This document shows, piece by piece, positions 1 through 7,611 of a stretch of 32,594 nt of DNA (the stretch's first letter is position 1; each line of letters starts with the position of its first letter). This DNA is from Frateuria hangzhouensis (GTDB lineage: Bacteria; Pseudomonadota; Gammaproteobacteria; Xanthomonadales; Rhodanobacteraceae): the NCBI RefSeq assembly GCF_026410505.1, contig NZ_JAPMIU010000021.1, positions 1-32,594 of the forward strand, given 5' to 3'. Under the pieces are notes generated by a model. The model searched no databases. It saw nothing but the letters and a program-made list of their open reading frames with translations, and had not been told where the DNA came from. Both the position numbers and the translations under genes were made by a program.

Positions 1-127
1 CGCCTTGCGGTGCCGCTCGAAACCGGCGTCGTGCTCCATCGACAGGCTCATCTGCTTGGGTGCCATCACGTACCATCCATCCTCAGGTCTCGCTAAGACC
101 GCGGGGCAAAATCAGAGTTTCCCTAAC
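1..127 (-). mobile_element. Left copy of an IS5-like insertion-sequence end with truncated transposase 5' end
   Basis: These 127 bases are the exact reverse complement of 32468-32594. Reading leftward, an ATG at position 66 opens a transposase frame whose 22 visible residues begin MAPKQMSLSMEHDAGFERHR, resembling the N-terminus of IS5-family transposases of Xanthomonadaceae. The gene runs off the window. Identity stops after position 127, next to CTAA, which fits the YTAR target preference known for IS5 elements, so the true IS tip may lie a few bases inside. The family call is from recognition of a short N-terminus only. Confidence 0.7.
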
Positions 128-141
128 CTCCTGGCCGACCC

Positions 142-231
142 TCAGCCACGGCGCTTCTGGCGTAGCTGTTCTGCGAAGCGGTCGATGAACTCCGCCATGG
201 GGCCTCGAAACCGCAATGCTTCAGATGGCAA
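142..231 (-). pseudogene. Possible C-terminal remnant of an unidentified gene
   Basis: On the minus strand a short frame ending at a TGA (142-144) reads GPMAEFIDRFAEQLRQKRRG, with GC-rich third positions and a helical, amphipathic composition typical of a real protein C-terminus. No start codon or domain can be defined, and upstream of about 231 the same strand becomes the copL fragment in antisense. I infer a piece of another gene left at a rearrangement junction beside the IS. It could also be chance coding-like sequence. Confidence 0.3.
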
Positions 232-234
232 CGC

Positions 235-459
235 GCAGGCCATACGCACTCGCACGATTGTTGCGCGCAGCACGCTGGCTGCTGCGGCAACCCCAGCGGG
301 CACGTCTGTGGCTGTATTGGCATGTGCGCCAGCGCATTGCCGCCCACGCCCTCCGGCGTGGTCATGGCGTCCTGGATCGCCGGGGTGTACGCCCCGCCCT
401 TGCGCCTGCATGCGCCTTCGGCGCCAACAGCGCCCCCGTTGCGCCCACCGTCCGTCTGA
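235..459 (+). pseudogene. copL: copL-like C-terminal fragment (copper resistance)
   Basis: This frame encodes a His/Cys-rich segment (HTHSHDCCAQHAGCCGNP, then HVCGCIGMC) followed by a Pro/Ala-rich tail that ends LRPPSV at a TGA (457-459). CopL proteins, found upstream of copAB in Xanthomonas-type copper operons, have the same plan: signal peptide, His/Met-rich part, a CC...C.C cluster and a conserved LIRPPI-like end. Here the signal peptide and initiation codon are missing. The frame is open only from about position 166, has no suitable ATG, and lies about 110 bp from the IS end. It sits 99 bp upstream of copA, the expected copL position. I infer a 5'-deleted, non-functional copL. The frame is easy to miss because it lacks a start codon. 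Confidence 0.65.
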
Positions 460-558
460 CCCTCCCCGCTAGATCCGATGCGTGCGTCGGGCGCCGTGGG
501 TGCCCACCGCCGCGCTGATCGCGCTTTGGCGCGACGTTTGGCCTTTGGAGAGTTCCCC

Positions 559-2384
559 ATGAAGTCGTTTTCCTCGCCTGCTGCGACCGATCTGTCGCGG
601 CGGCGCTTCGTTCAGGGCATCGCCCTAGGTGGTGCGGTGGCCGGTCTTGGCCTGCTGCGGCCCGGCCGGGCCTGGGCACAACCGGCCCACGCCGGCCAAC
701 TCCCCGTGCTCACCGGCACCGATTTCGCCTTGGCGATCGGCCAGACGCCGGTCAACTACACCGGTGCGCCACGCCGGGCCACCACCGTCAACGGCAGCCT
801 GCCCGGCCCCATCCTGCGCTGGAAAGAAGGAACCACGGTCACGTTGCGGGTGAGTAACCACCTGCCCGTCCAGACGTCCATCCACTGGCACGGCATCCTG
901 CTTCCCTTCCAGATGGACGGCGTGCCTGGCATTGCCTTCGACGGCATCGCGCCGGGCGAGACCTTCGTCTACCGCTTCGAGGTGCGCCAATCGGGCACCT
1001 ATTGGTACCACTCGCACTCGCGCTTCCAGGAGCAGACGGGCGTGTTCGGTCCGCTGGTGATCGAACCGGCCGGCCCCGAACGCTACCCGGCCGACCGCGA
1101 CTATGTAGTGATGCTCAACGACTGGACGGATGAGGATCCGGAACGGATTTTCGCCAAGCTCAAGAAGCAGAGCGACTACTTCAACTTCCACCAACCGACC
1201 GTGCCGGACTTCGTCCGGGACGTGCGCCAGAAGGGCCTCAGCCAGGCGCTGGCCATGCGCAAGATGTGGAATGAGATGCGCATGAATCCCACCGACCTCT
1301 CGGACGTGGGTGGCTACACCTACACCTACCTGATGAACGGTGCGGCGCCCGCCGGCAACTGGACGGGCCTGTTCAAGCCCGGCGAGAAGGTGCGCCTGCG
1401 CTTCATCAACGGCTCGGCGTCGACCCTGTTCGACGTACGCATTCCGGGTCTGAAGATGACGGTGATCTCGGCCGATGGCCAGGACATTGCGCCGGTGCCG
1501 GTCGATGAGTTCCGCATCTCGGTCGCCGAAACCTACGACGTGATCGTGGAGCCCCAGGAAGACCGCGCCTACACCGTGTTCGCCCAGTCGATCGACCGCA
1601 CCGGCTACGCCCGGGGCACGCTGGCGCCCCGTCCGGGCATGGAGGCGGAGGTGCCGGCGATGGATCCGCGGGTGTGGCTCAGCATGCAGGACATGATGGG
1701 TGCGATGCCGATGGGGTCCATGGGCATGGCAGCCAGCCGAACGGCATGGGCGCCATGCCCGGCATGGACATGAGCGGCATGCAGGGCATGGACATGCACG
1801 GCATGGGCGACCCGCAAGGGATGCACATGGGCAGCATGAACCATCTCACGCCCGCCGGCATGCCGAATGTCCGCCATGCGCGCACCGAGTACGGTCCCGG
1901 CGTGGACATGCACGTCGACATGCCACGCACCAACCTGGATGATCCGGGCATCGGCCTGCGCGACAACGGCCGGCGCGTGCTGACCTACGCGGACCTGCAT
2001 TCACTCGATGGCCCCATCGATCCGCGCGAGCCGGAACGCGAGATCGAACTGCATTTGACCGGCAACATGGAGCGCTTCATGTGGTCGTTCGACGGGCAGA
2101 AGTTCTCCGAAGCCAAGCCTGTGCATTTCAATTTCGGCGAGCGCCTGCGCATTGTGCTGGTCAACGACACGATGATGAACCATCCGATCCACCTGCACGG
2201 CATGTTCAGCGAGCTGGAGGATCCCAGCGGCCAGTTCCTGGCGCGCAAGCACACCATCAACGTGCAGCCGGCACAGCGGGTTACCTACCGCGTCAACGCG
2301 GACGCCGCGGGGCGCTGGGCCTACCACTGCCACCTGCTGTACCACATGGAGGCGGGCATGTTCCGCGAGGTGGTGGTGTCATGA
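559..2384 (+). pseudogene. copA: CopA-type multicopper oxidase, frameshifted
   Basis: CopA is a periplasmic multicopper oxidase that oxidises and sequesters copper. The ATG at 559 follows a GGAGAG ribosome-binding site and gives a Tat signal (SRRRFVQG, residues 13-20). N-terminal copper ligands are visible as HWHG (109-112) and HSHS (151-154). The C-terminal ligands HPIHLHG and HCHLLYHMEAGM are present but in another reading frame. The first frame stops at 1773 after 404 codons; the second continues to the TGA at 2382-2384. The shift lies near 1728 within the Met-rich MGSMGM/GMDMSGM segment: restoring one G gives a continuous protein of about 608 residues, the normal CopA length. The stop overlaps the copB start (ATGA). 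It may be a real mutation or a base-calling error. Confidence 0.85.
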
Positions 2385-2640
2385 GGTGCTCTCCTTCCCT
2401 CTTCCTGAGGAACCTCATGCCCGTCGCCACCCTCTACTGTGCACTGGTGCTGACGGCCCAGGCCCAAACAGTCCCGGCGCCGGCCAGCAGCACCTCGTCG
2501 GCCGACATGGGATCGATGTCCGGCATGGACATGGGTGGCATGCCCGGCATGACGATGCCGGCGCCAGCAACGACCACCGCACCGCCTACGCCTGCGGCAA
2601 CGGTAGCTCCGTCCCCGGCACACTCCAGACCGATCATGGT
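2381..2640 (+). pseudogene. copB: copB 5' fragment (outer-membrane copper resistance protein, truncated)
   Basis: CopB is an outer-membrane beta-barrel copper resistance protein of roughly 300-400 residues. Here the ATG at 2381 overlaps the copA stop. The frame encodes a signal peptide (about residues 13-29, ending AQAQ) and the typical Met-rich linker (MGSMSGMDMGGMPGMTM). After about residue 85 (position ~2640) it loses CopB character, and the frame continues to 3370 only as antisense of the cation transporter. The whole beta-barrel domain is therefore missing. The junction is consistent with a deletion that placed the cation transporter 3' end immediately downstream. Confidence 0.7.
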
Positions 2641-2703
2641 CACTCTCAAGCGGCTTCGGCGAAATGCAGTTTTGAGCATTCCCGAAGCGAGCATCCTATT
2701 TAG

Positions 2704-3339
2704 TCAGTCACCCACGTTGGGGCTACGCCGGGAAGAGAATTGTGGCCACGCCGTGCTCAGCACCTCGACCGCGGTTCGCAGGAACAGCAAAGCCAGCCCC
2801 GCACCGAAAATCAGATCCAGCCACCGCCAGCCTGTCCAGGCAATGAGTGCCGTTGTGAGCAGCACGCCTGCATTGCCGATCACGTCATTGCGCGAGCACA
2901 GCCATACCGAGCGCATGTTGATGTCGTCTGCGCGGAAGCGAGTCAAAAGCGCGAGGCAGGTGACGTTGGCTATCAGGGCCAAACTCGCAGCTACTGCCAT
3001 GACTCCTGGCAGCGGTTCGGCTCCAACGATTACCTTACGTACGACTTCAGCCAGCACGGCACCGGCGAAGACAAGCTGGATGCCACCCTTGATCAAGGCT
3101 GCTCCGGCACGGGCGCGCAGCGATCGCCCTAGCACCATCAGGCTCAGCCCGTACACCAGGGCGTCCCCCAAGCTATCCAGCGAGTCGCCTTGCAGAGCCG
3201 TGGAATCGGCCCAAAAGCCGGCACCAAACTCAGCCAGAAAGATGGCGACGTTGATCGCCAGCACGACCCACAGCACACGGCGCTGTGCCTTGGACTGGAC
3301 CAGGGCTTGGCTAGTCGATTCACACTCACAGCAAGGCAT
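2704..3339 (-). CDS. CDF-type cation transporter (heavy-metal efflux)
   Basis: A membrane protein of 211 residues resembling the short 'cation transporter' branch of the cation diffusion facilitator family, which exports Zn/Co/Cd-type divalent metals from the cytoplasm. The N-terminus has a cysteine-rich MPCCECES motif. Several hydrophobic segments follow, with acidic metal-site-like motifs DSLDSLGDALVYG in the second segment and NMRSVWLCSRNDVIGN further on. The long cytoplasmic C-terminal domain of CzcD/YiiP is absent, as usual in this branch. The upstream in-frame ATG at 3366 lies almost on the -10 box of the promoter at 3369-3399, so the start at 3339, preceded by AGGG, is preferred. Its regulator, which should be divergent, is only a remnant. 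Confidence 0.85.
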   Translation of the reverse strand: MPCCECESTSQALVQSKAQRRVLWVVLAINVAIFLAEFGAGFWADSTALQGDSLDSLGDALVYGLSLMVLGRSLRARAGAALIKGGIQLVFAGAVLAEVVRKVIVGAEPLPGVMAVAASLALIANVTCLALLTRFRADDINMRSVWLCSRNDVIGNAGVLLTTALIAWTGWRWLDLIFGAGLALLFLRTAVEVLSTAWPQFSSRRSPNVGD

Positions 3340-3368
3340 CGCTGGCCCTCCATGGGGATTGTTCAACT

Positions 3369-3399
3369 AGATTACGGCCCGTAGTTGCTACAGGGTCAA
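3369..3399 (-). promoter_or_regulatory. MerR-type promoter/operator of the cation transporter
   Basis: Reading on the minus strand: -35 TTGACC (3399-3394), a 19-bp spacer containing the dyad CTGTAGCAACTACGGG, and -10 TAATCT (3374-3369). The long spacer with an internal CTGTAG...CTACGG dyad is the hallmark of promoters activated by MerR-family metal regulators, which untwist the DNA. Transcription should begin near 3362, which fits translation from 3339. Confidence 0.85.
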
Positions 3400-3402
3400 G
3401 CG

Positions 3403-3490
3403 ATGCGCATCGTGAGTTGGCGAAGCGGTTGTCATCCATCCGCTACTACGAGCGGATTGGGCTGATGCCATCCCCTCCGCGCTCATTGTC
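3403..3490 (+). pseudogene. MerR-family regulator, N-terminal remnant with frameshift
   Basis: The ATG at 3403 starts MRI, then a one-base loss shifts the frame. The downstream frame reads RELAKR.LSSIRYYERIGLMPSPPRS, the helix-turn-helix signature of MerR-family metal regulators (typically MRIGELAKRTGVSV..IRYYERIGLLP.P.R). A few codons between AKR and IRYYE are also missing. All sequence beyond about 29 codons is lost, because the RND gene stop codon begins at 3491. It lies just upstream of and divergent from the cation transporter, as expected for its regulator. Too short to function. Confidence 0.8.
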
Positions 3491-6400
3491 TCAATGCTTG
3501 CGCCGCCAAGGCCGCTTGAGCCGTGCGTAAAGCACCGGCATCACCAGCAGCACCAGCGGGACCTGCACCAGCATGCCCGAGATGATCGCGATCGCCAGCG
3601 GTTGCTGCATCTGCGAGCCCTGGCCAATCGCCAGTGCCAGTGGCAGCAGGGTCAGGATCGCGGCCAGCGTGGACATCAGGATCGGCCGGGTGCGGTGCTG
3701 GCCGGCCTGGTGCAAGGCATCGTGCAGCGGCGCGTCGTCCGGGATGTCCTGCAGCTCGGAGAAGTAGAATATCGCCACCTCGGTAACGATGCCGACGATC
3801 ATGGTCATGCCCATCATCGCCGAAATATTGAGTTCGATACCGGTCAGCCACAGGCCCAGGAACACCGCCGGGATCGCCAGCAATGGCATCGCCAGGATCG
3901 CCAACGCGACGCGGAAGCTTTCGTACAGGAACAACAAGAGCGTGAACACCAGCGCGATCGCCGCCACCATCACGATGGTCAGCCCGCGGAACGCTTCCTG
4001 CTGCTGCTGGTAGAGGCCACCGAGCTGATAGAACATGCCCTTGGGCAGCACGCCCGGCTTGGCCAGCACATTCTTTACGTCGGCTATCGCCGAGCCGAGG
4101 CTCCGACCACTGATGCGTCCGGTCACGGCAACCATGCGCTTCAAGTTGTCGCGGGTGATCTGCGGCTGGCCCTGCACCTGCTTGAGCGTCGCCACGCGCG
4201 ACAGCGGGAACAGGTGACCATCTGGCGCACGGATCTGCAATGAAGCGACCTGCTCCAGCCGCTGGTGTGCGCTAAGCGGCAGACGCACACGCACGCCCAC
4301 GACCTTGCTGCCGACCGGCAACCGCGCCACGACGCTGCCATCGATCGCCGCCCCGACCTGGTCGACCACGCCGGCTGGATCGAGTCCCTCCAGCGCGGCC
4401 TTGACCGGATCGACCTGTACCATCAGCGCGTCACCGGCCGGGTTGATGCCATCGCGCACGCCCACGACACCGTTGATCTTGCCGATCGCGTCGGCGACTT
4501 TGCGGGCGGTCGCGTCCAGCTGTTCGGTGTCATCGCTGTACAGCTGCACCTCGATCGGTTGGGGCACGGCAACCAGGTCGCCGATGAGGTCCTCCATCAG
4601 CTGCGACAGCTCGATGTCCAGCCCGGGCACCTTCTGTTCGACCTGCGTACGCACCTGTTCCATCACCTGTTCGGTGTCCGGACGCGAGCCGTTCTTGAGG
4701 CGCACGAAAAAATCGCCCTGGTTGGCTTCGGTCAGGCCACCGCCCAGTTGCAGGCCGGTGCGGCGCGAGTAGGTGTCCACGTAGGGATTGGCGCGGATGA
4801 TGGTTTCGACCTGGTTTAGCAGCCGGTCGGTCTCTTCCAGGGAGGTGCCAGGCTTGGACAGGTAGTCGAGGATGAAACCACCCTCGTCGATGCTGGGCAT
4901 GAAGCCGGTGCCGACGCGCGTGTACGCCAGGCCGCCGAGCACCACCAGCGGCACCACCAGCAGCAAGGCCAGCAGCGGGCGCTTGATCCAGCTGTCGAGG
5001 GTGCGCTCGTAGCGCTGCATCATGCCGCGGGTGAAACGCCCAGGCGGGTGCTCGGTGCGGTGACGCTCGTCGAGGAAGCGCTCGGCCAGCAACGGTACCG
5101 CCACCCAGGTCAGCAGGTAGGAAATGATTAGCGCGCTGGCCATGGTCAGCGACAGCGCCTTGAAGAAGGCGCCGGTGACACCGGAGAGGAAGGCTAGCGG
5201 CAGGAAGATCACCACCGTCGCCGCACTGGAGCCGCTGAGCGGCCGGGTGAACTCGTTGGCCGCGCCGGCGACGCGCTCGTGCACCGCGCCCTCCCCTTCA
5301 TTAAGGCGGCGCATGATGTGCTCGATCATCACGATCACGTCGTCGATGATCAGCCCGACGGCGGCCGCCATGCCGCCGAGCGTCATCATGTTGAAACTCA
5401 TGCCGAGCACCGACAGCAGCAGCACGGTGATCGCCAGCACTGCGGGCACCACGATCAGGGCGACCGCGATCACCCGCGTGTTGCGCAGGAACACGAACAG
5501 CACGAGCCCGGCCAGCACGATGCCGATCAGGATGGCGTCGCGCACGCTGGCGGCGGCGCCGGTGACCAGTTGGGTCTGGTCGTACCAGTTGGCGACGCGC
5601 ACCCCGGCGGGCATCTGCGGCGCGTAGTCAGACAGGCGCTGCTTGACCTGCTTGGCGATCTGTACGCTGTTGCCGTCGGGCTGCTGGTAGACCTGCAGCA
5701 GCACGGCGTTCTGGCCATCGGCGTTGACGCGAATCCACTGCGGCACATGGTCCAGGCTGACGGTGGCGACATCGCCCAGACGCACCACGCCGCGCGCGTC
5801 GGCGCGCAGCACGATGCCACGCAGCGCCGCGACCGTGCGTGGCTGGTTGTCGGCCAGCAGCAGGAACAGCTTGTAGTGGTCCGAAACCCGTCCCATCGCC
5901 TGGATCGTGGCCGCATGGCCGACCGCGGTCGCCACATCGGCCACGCTCAAGTGCGTCGCGCGCAGGCGTGCTGGATCGACGTCGGCATGGAATTCGGCCA
6001 CCTCGCCGCCCTGCACGTTCACCTGCGCCACGCCGGTGATGCCGCTGAGCAACGGGCGCAGCTGGTACTCGGCCAGGTCGTGCAATGCACTGGGCGAGAG
6101 CGTGTGCGAGCGCAGGCTGTAGGCGAGCACGGGGAAGGTGGTCGGATCCATGCGCCGGGTGGAGAGCTGGGTGCCGGCAGGCAGCTGCGGCAGGACCTGG
6201 CCGGCCGCGCCATTGACCTCCTGCAGCGCGGCGGCCATGTCCCAGCCCCAGTCGAAGGTGATCGCGATGTCAGCGCTGCCCCGGCTGGTGGTCGAGCGCA
6301 CGTCACGCACGCCGCGTACGCGACGGATCGCCTCTTCCACCGGGCGGGTCACTTCGACCGCCATCTGGTCGGCGGGACGGTCGCCCGCGTCGACCGTCAC

Positions 6401-6538
6401 CTGCACGCGCGGGAACGCCACGTTCGGAAACAGCGCCACCGGCATGCGCAGCGCGCTGGCCAGGCCGCCGAGGGTCAGCATGAGGGCGAGGAACAACAGC
6501 GAGCGGCGGTGCCGCTGCATCCACAGCGAGACGTTCAC
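3491..6538 (-). CDS. RND efflux pump, inner-membrane permease subunit
   Basis: A 1015-residue resistance-nodulation-division transporter that should use the proton gradient to drive substrate out through the adjacent fusion protein and outer-membrane channel. It starts with a transmembrane helix (residues about 12-30), has two large periplasmic loops (about 30-335 and 545-860) and two blocks of hydrophobic helices (about 336-540 and 870-1010). The TM4 region reads AAVGLIIDDVIVMIEH, with the acidic pair D399-D400 as in drug-type (HAE) pumps rather than the single Asp plus Gly of CzcA-type metal pumps. The start overlaps the fusion-protein stop (ATGA). It is the last gene of a three-gene operon. 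Substrate cannot be read from sequence; neighbouring metal genes hint at metals, but the TM4 motif argues otherwise. Confidence 0.92.
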   Translation of the reverse strand: MNVSLWMQRHRRSLLFLALMLTLGGLASALRMPVALFPNVAFPRVQVTVDAGDRPADQMAVEVTRPVEEAIRRVRGVRDVRSTTSRGSADIAITFDWGWDMAAALQEVNGAAGQVLPQLPAGTQLSTRRMDPTTFPVLAYSLRSHTLSPSALHDLAEYQLRPLLSGITGVAQVNVQGGEVAEFHADVDPARLRATHLSVADVATAVGHAATIQAMGRVSDHYKLFLLLADNQPRTVAALRGIVLRADARGVVRLGDVATVSLDHVPQWIRVNADGQNAVLLQVYQQPDGNSVQIAKQVKQRLSDYAPQMPAGVRVANWYDQTQLVTGAAASVRDAILIGIVLAGLVLFVFLRNTRVIAVALIVVPAVLAITVLLLSVLGMSFNMMTLGGMAAAVGLIIDDVIVMIEHIMRRLNEGEGAVHERVAGAANEFTRPLSGSSAATVVIFLPLAFLSGVTGAFFKALSLTMASALIISYLLTWVAVPLLAERFLDERHRTEHPPGRFTRGMMQRYERTLDSWIKRPLLALLLVVPLVVLGGLAYTRVGTGFMPSIDEGGFILDYLSKPGTSLEETDRLLNQVETIIRANPYVDTYSRRTGLQLGGGLTEANQGDFFVRLKNGSRPDTEQVMEQVRTQVEQKVPGLDIELSQLMEDLIGDLVAVPQPIEVQLYSDDTEQLDATARKVADAIGKINGVVGVRDGINPAGDALMVQVDPVKAALEGLDPAGVVDQVGAAIDGSVVARLPVGSKVVGVRVRLPLSAHQRLEQVASLQIRAPDGHLFPLSRVATLKQVQGQPQITRDNLKRMVAVTGRISGRSLGSAIADVKNVLAKPGVLPKGMFYQLGGLYQQQQEAFRGLTIVMVAAIALVFTLLLFLYESFRVALAILAMPLLAIPAVFLGLWLTGIELNISAMMGMTMIVGIVTEVAIFYFSELQDIPDDAPLHDALHQAGQHRTRPILMSTLAAILTLLPLALAIGQGSQMQQPLAIAIISGMLVQVPLVLLVMPVLYARLKRPWRRKH

Positions 6539-7611
6539 TTCGCGCGACCCTCGGCCGGGGCCATGTGCACGGCGTCACCGTCATTCAATTCGTAGACGCC
6601 CTGCACGATCACCTGGCTGCTCGCTTCCAGCGCGCCCTGCACGCCAACGACCTCACCCTCCGGATGGCGCAACGTGACCGCGACGCGGCGCGCCTTGCCA
6701 TGCTCGACGACGAACAGGTAATCACCCTTCTCGTCATGCAGCACAGCGGCGCGTGGCACCGCCCATGCTCGGTAGTCGGCCGTCTGGATGACCGCGGACA
6801 GCGCCGTGCCGGCGATCGGCGTGGCGCTGGCGGCCGGAACCTCGGCCAGCACCGGCAGGAGACGGCTGGTGGGGTCGATCGCCTTGCCCACCATGCTCAG
6901 GTGTGCGGGCATGTCGTGCCCTTCCGAGAACACCTCGCGCAATTGCACGGGCAGGCCCACGCGCAGTTTCGCGGCGTCCTGAGGCTGCACGCCCAGGCGG
7001 GCCAGCAACGCGTTGGTCGGGGTGAAGGCAAGCAGCGGCGCATTGGCGGCAAAGCGTTCGCCGACTTGCACCTGGAGGGTGGTCACCACGCCGTCGAGCG
7101 GCGCCTTGACCTCCTCGCGCGTGTTCGCGCCGCCCAGGGCACGCTGGGCTTCGAGTGCCGCCCTCGCGTCGGCCAGCGCCTTGCGCGCGCCGGCCAGTTG
7201 CGACTGGGTGGCAAGCCGGTCTGCGGCCAGTTGCTCAATTCGCTTGAGGTCGCCTGCCGCCGTGCGCGCGGCGTTTTGCGCCTGCACGAAGGCGCTGCGC
7301 GTGGCCGGGTCGGGCGTGACCGTGAGCAGCGTCGTTCCGCGCTTGACTGCCTGCCCGGGGGCAACGGCCAACGCGGTGACCTGTCCGGCGTGCGCGAGGT
7401 TGATGGTGACCGGATGCAGCGGGTCCACCGAGCCCCAGGCCTCCACCGTGTCGTGGAACACCTGTTGCCGCGGCATCGTGGTGGTGACCGCGACGGTCTG
7501 ATCCGCGCCGCCGGAGGCGTTATCGCCCCCGCCTGATCCTCCTCCGCAGGCGGCGAGCAGCAAGCCGGGGGCGAGCAATGCCAGGCGTGAAAGAAAACGG
7601 AAGCGGTTCAT
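6535..7611 (-). CDS. RND efflux membrane-fusion lipoprotein (periplasmic adaptor)
   Basis: The adaptor of the pump, 358 residues. The start at 7611 gives a lipoprotein signal MNRFRFLSRLALLAPGLLLAAC with lipobox LLAAC, followed by a flexible Gly/Ser-rich stretch. A biotinyl-lipoyl-like half (AGQVTALAVAPGQAVKRGTTLL), an alpha-hairpin rich in Ala/Gln/Glu (about 115-175) and the second lipoyl half (VKAPLDGVVTTLQVQVGERF) are visible, then beta-barrel and membrane-proximal domains. The frame is open further upstream, but that part is antisense-like and overlaps the preceding gene. The start overlaps the upstream gene stop by ATGA, and its own stop overlaps the pump start, so translation is probably coupled. 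Confidence 0.9.
   Translation of the reverse strand: MNRFRFLSRLALLAPGLLLAACGGGSGGGDNASGGADQTVAVTTTMPRQQVFHDTVEAWGSVDPLHPVTINLAHAGQVTALAVAPGQAVKRGTTLLTVTPDPATRSAFVQAQNAARTAAGDLKRIEQLAADRLATQSQLAGARKALADARAALEAQRALGGANTREEVKAPLDGVVTTLQVQVGERFAANAPLLAFTPTNALLARLGVQPQDAAKLRVGLPVQLREVFSEGHDMPAHLSMVGKAIDPTSRLLPVLAEVPAASATPIAGTALSAVIQTADYRAWAVPRAAVLHDEKGDYLFVVEHGKARRVAVTLRHPEGEVVGVQGALEASSQVIVQGVYELNDGDAVHMAPAEGRAK

Noticed and set aside
2640-3370. Continuation of the copB frame as a 330-residue protein
   Set aside because: Beyond about 2640 it only mirrors the cation transporter on the opposite strand and lacks any CopB barrel features.
5279-6595. Long open frame (438 codons) on the plus strand opposite the RND pump gene
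   Set aside because: It is the antisense shadow of the RND gene; its composition is His/Arg/Gln-rich with no domain, and the opposite frame encodes a full-length RND protein.
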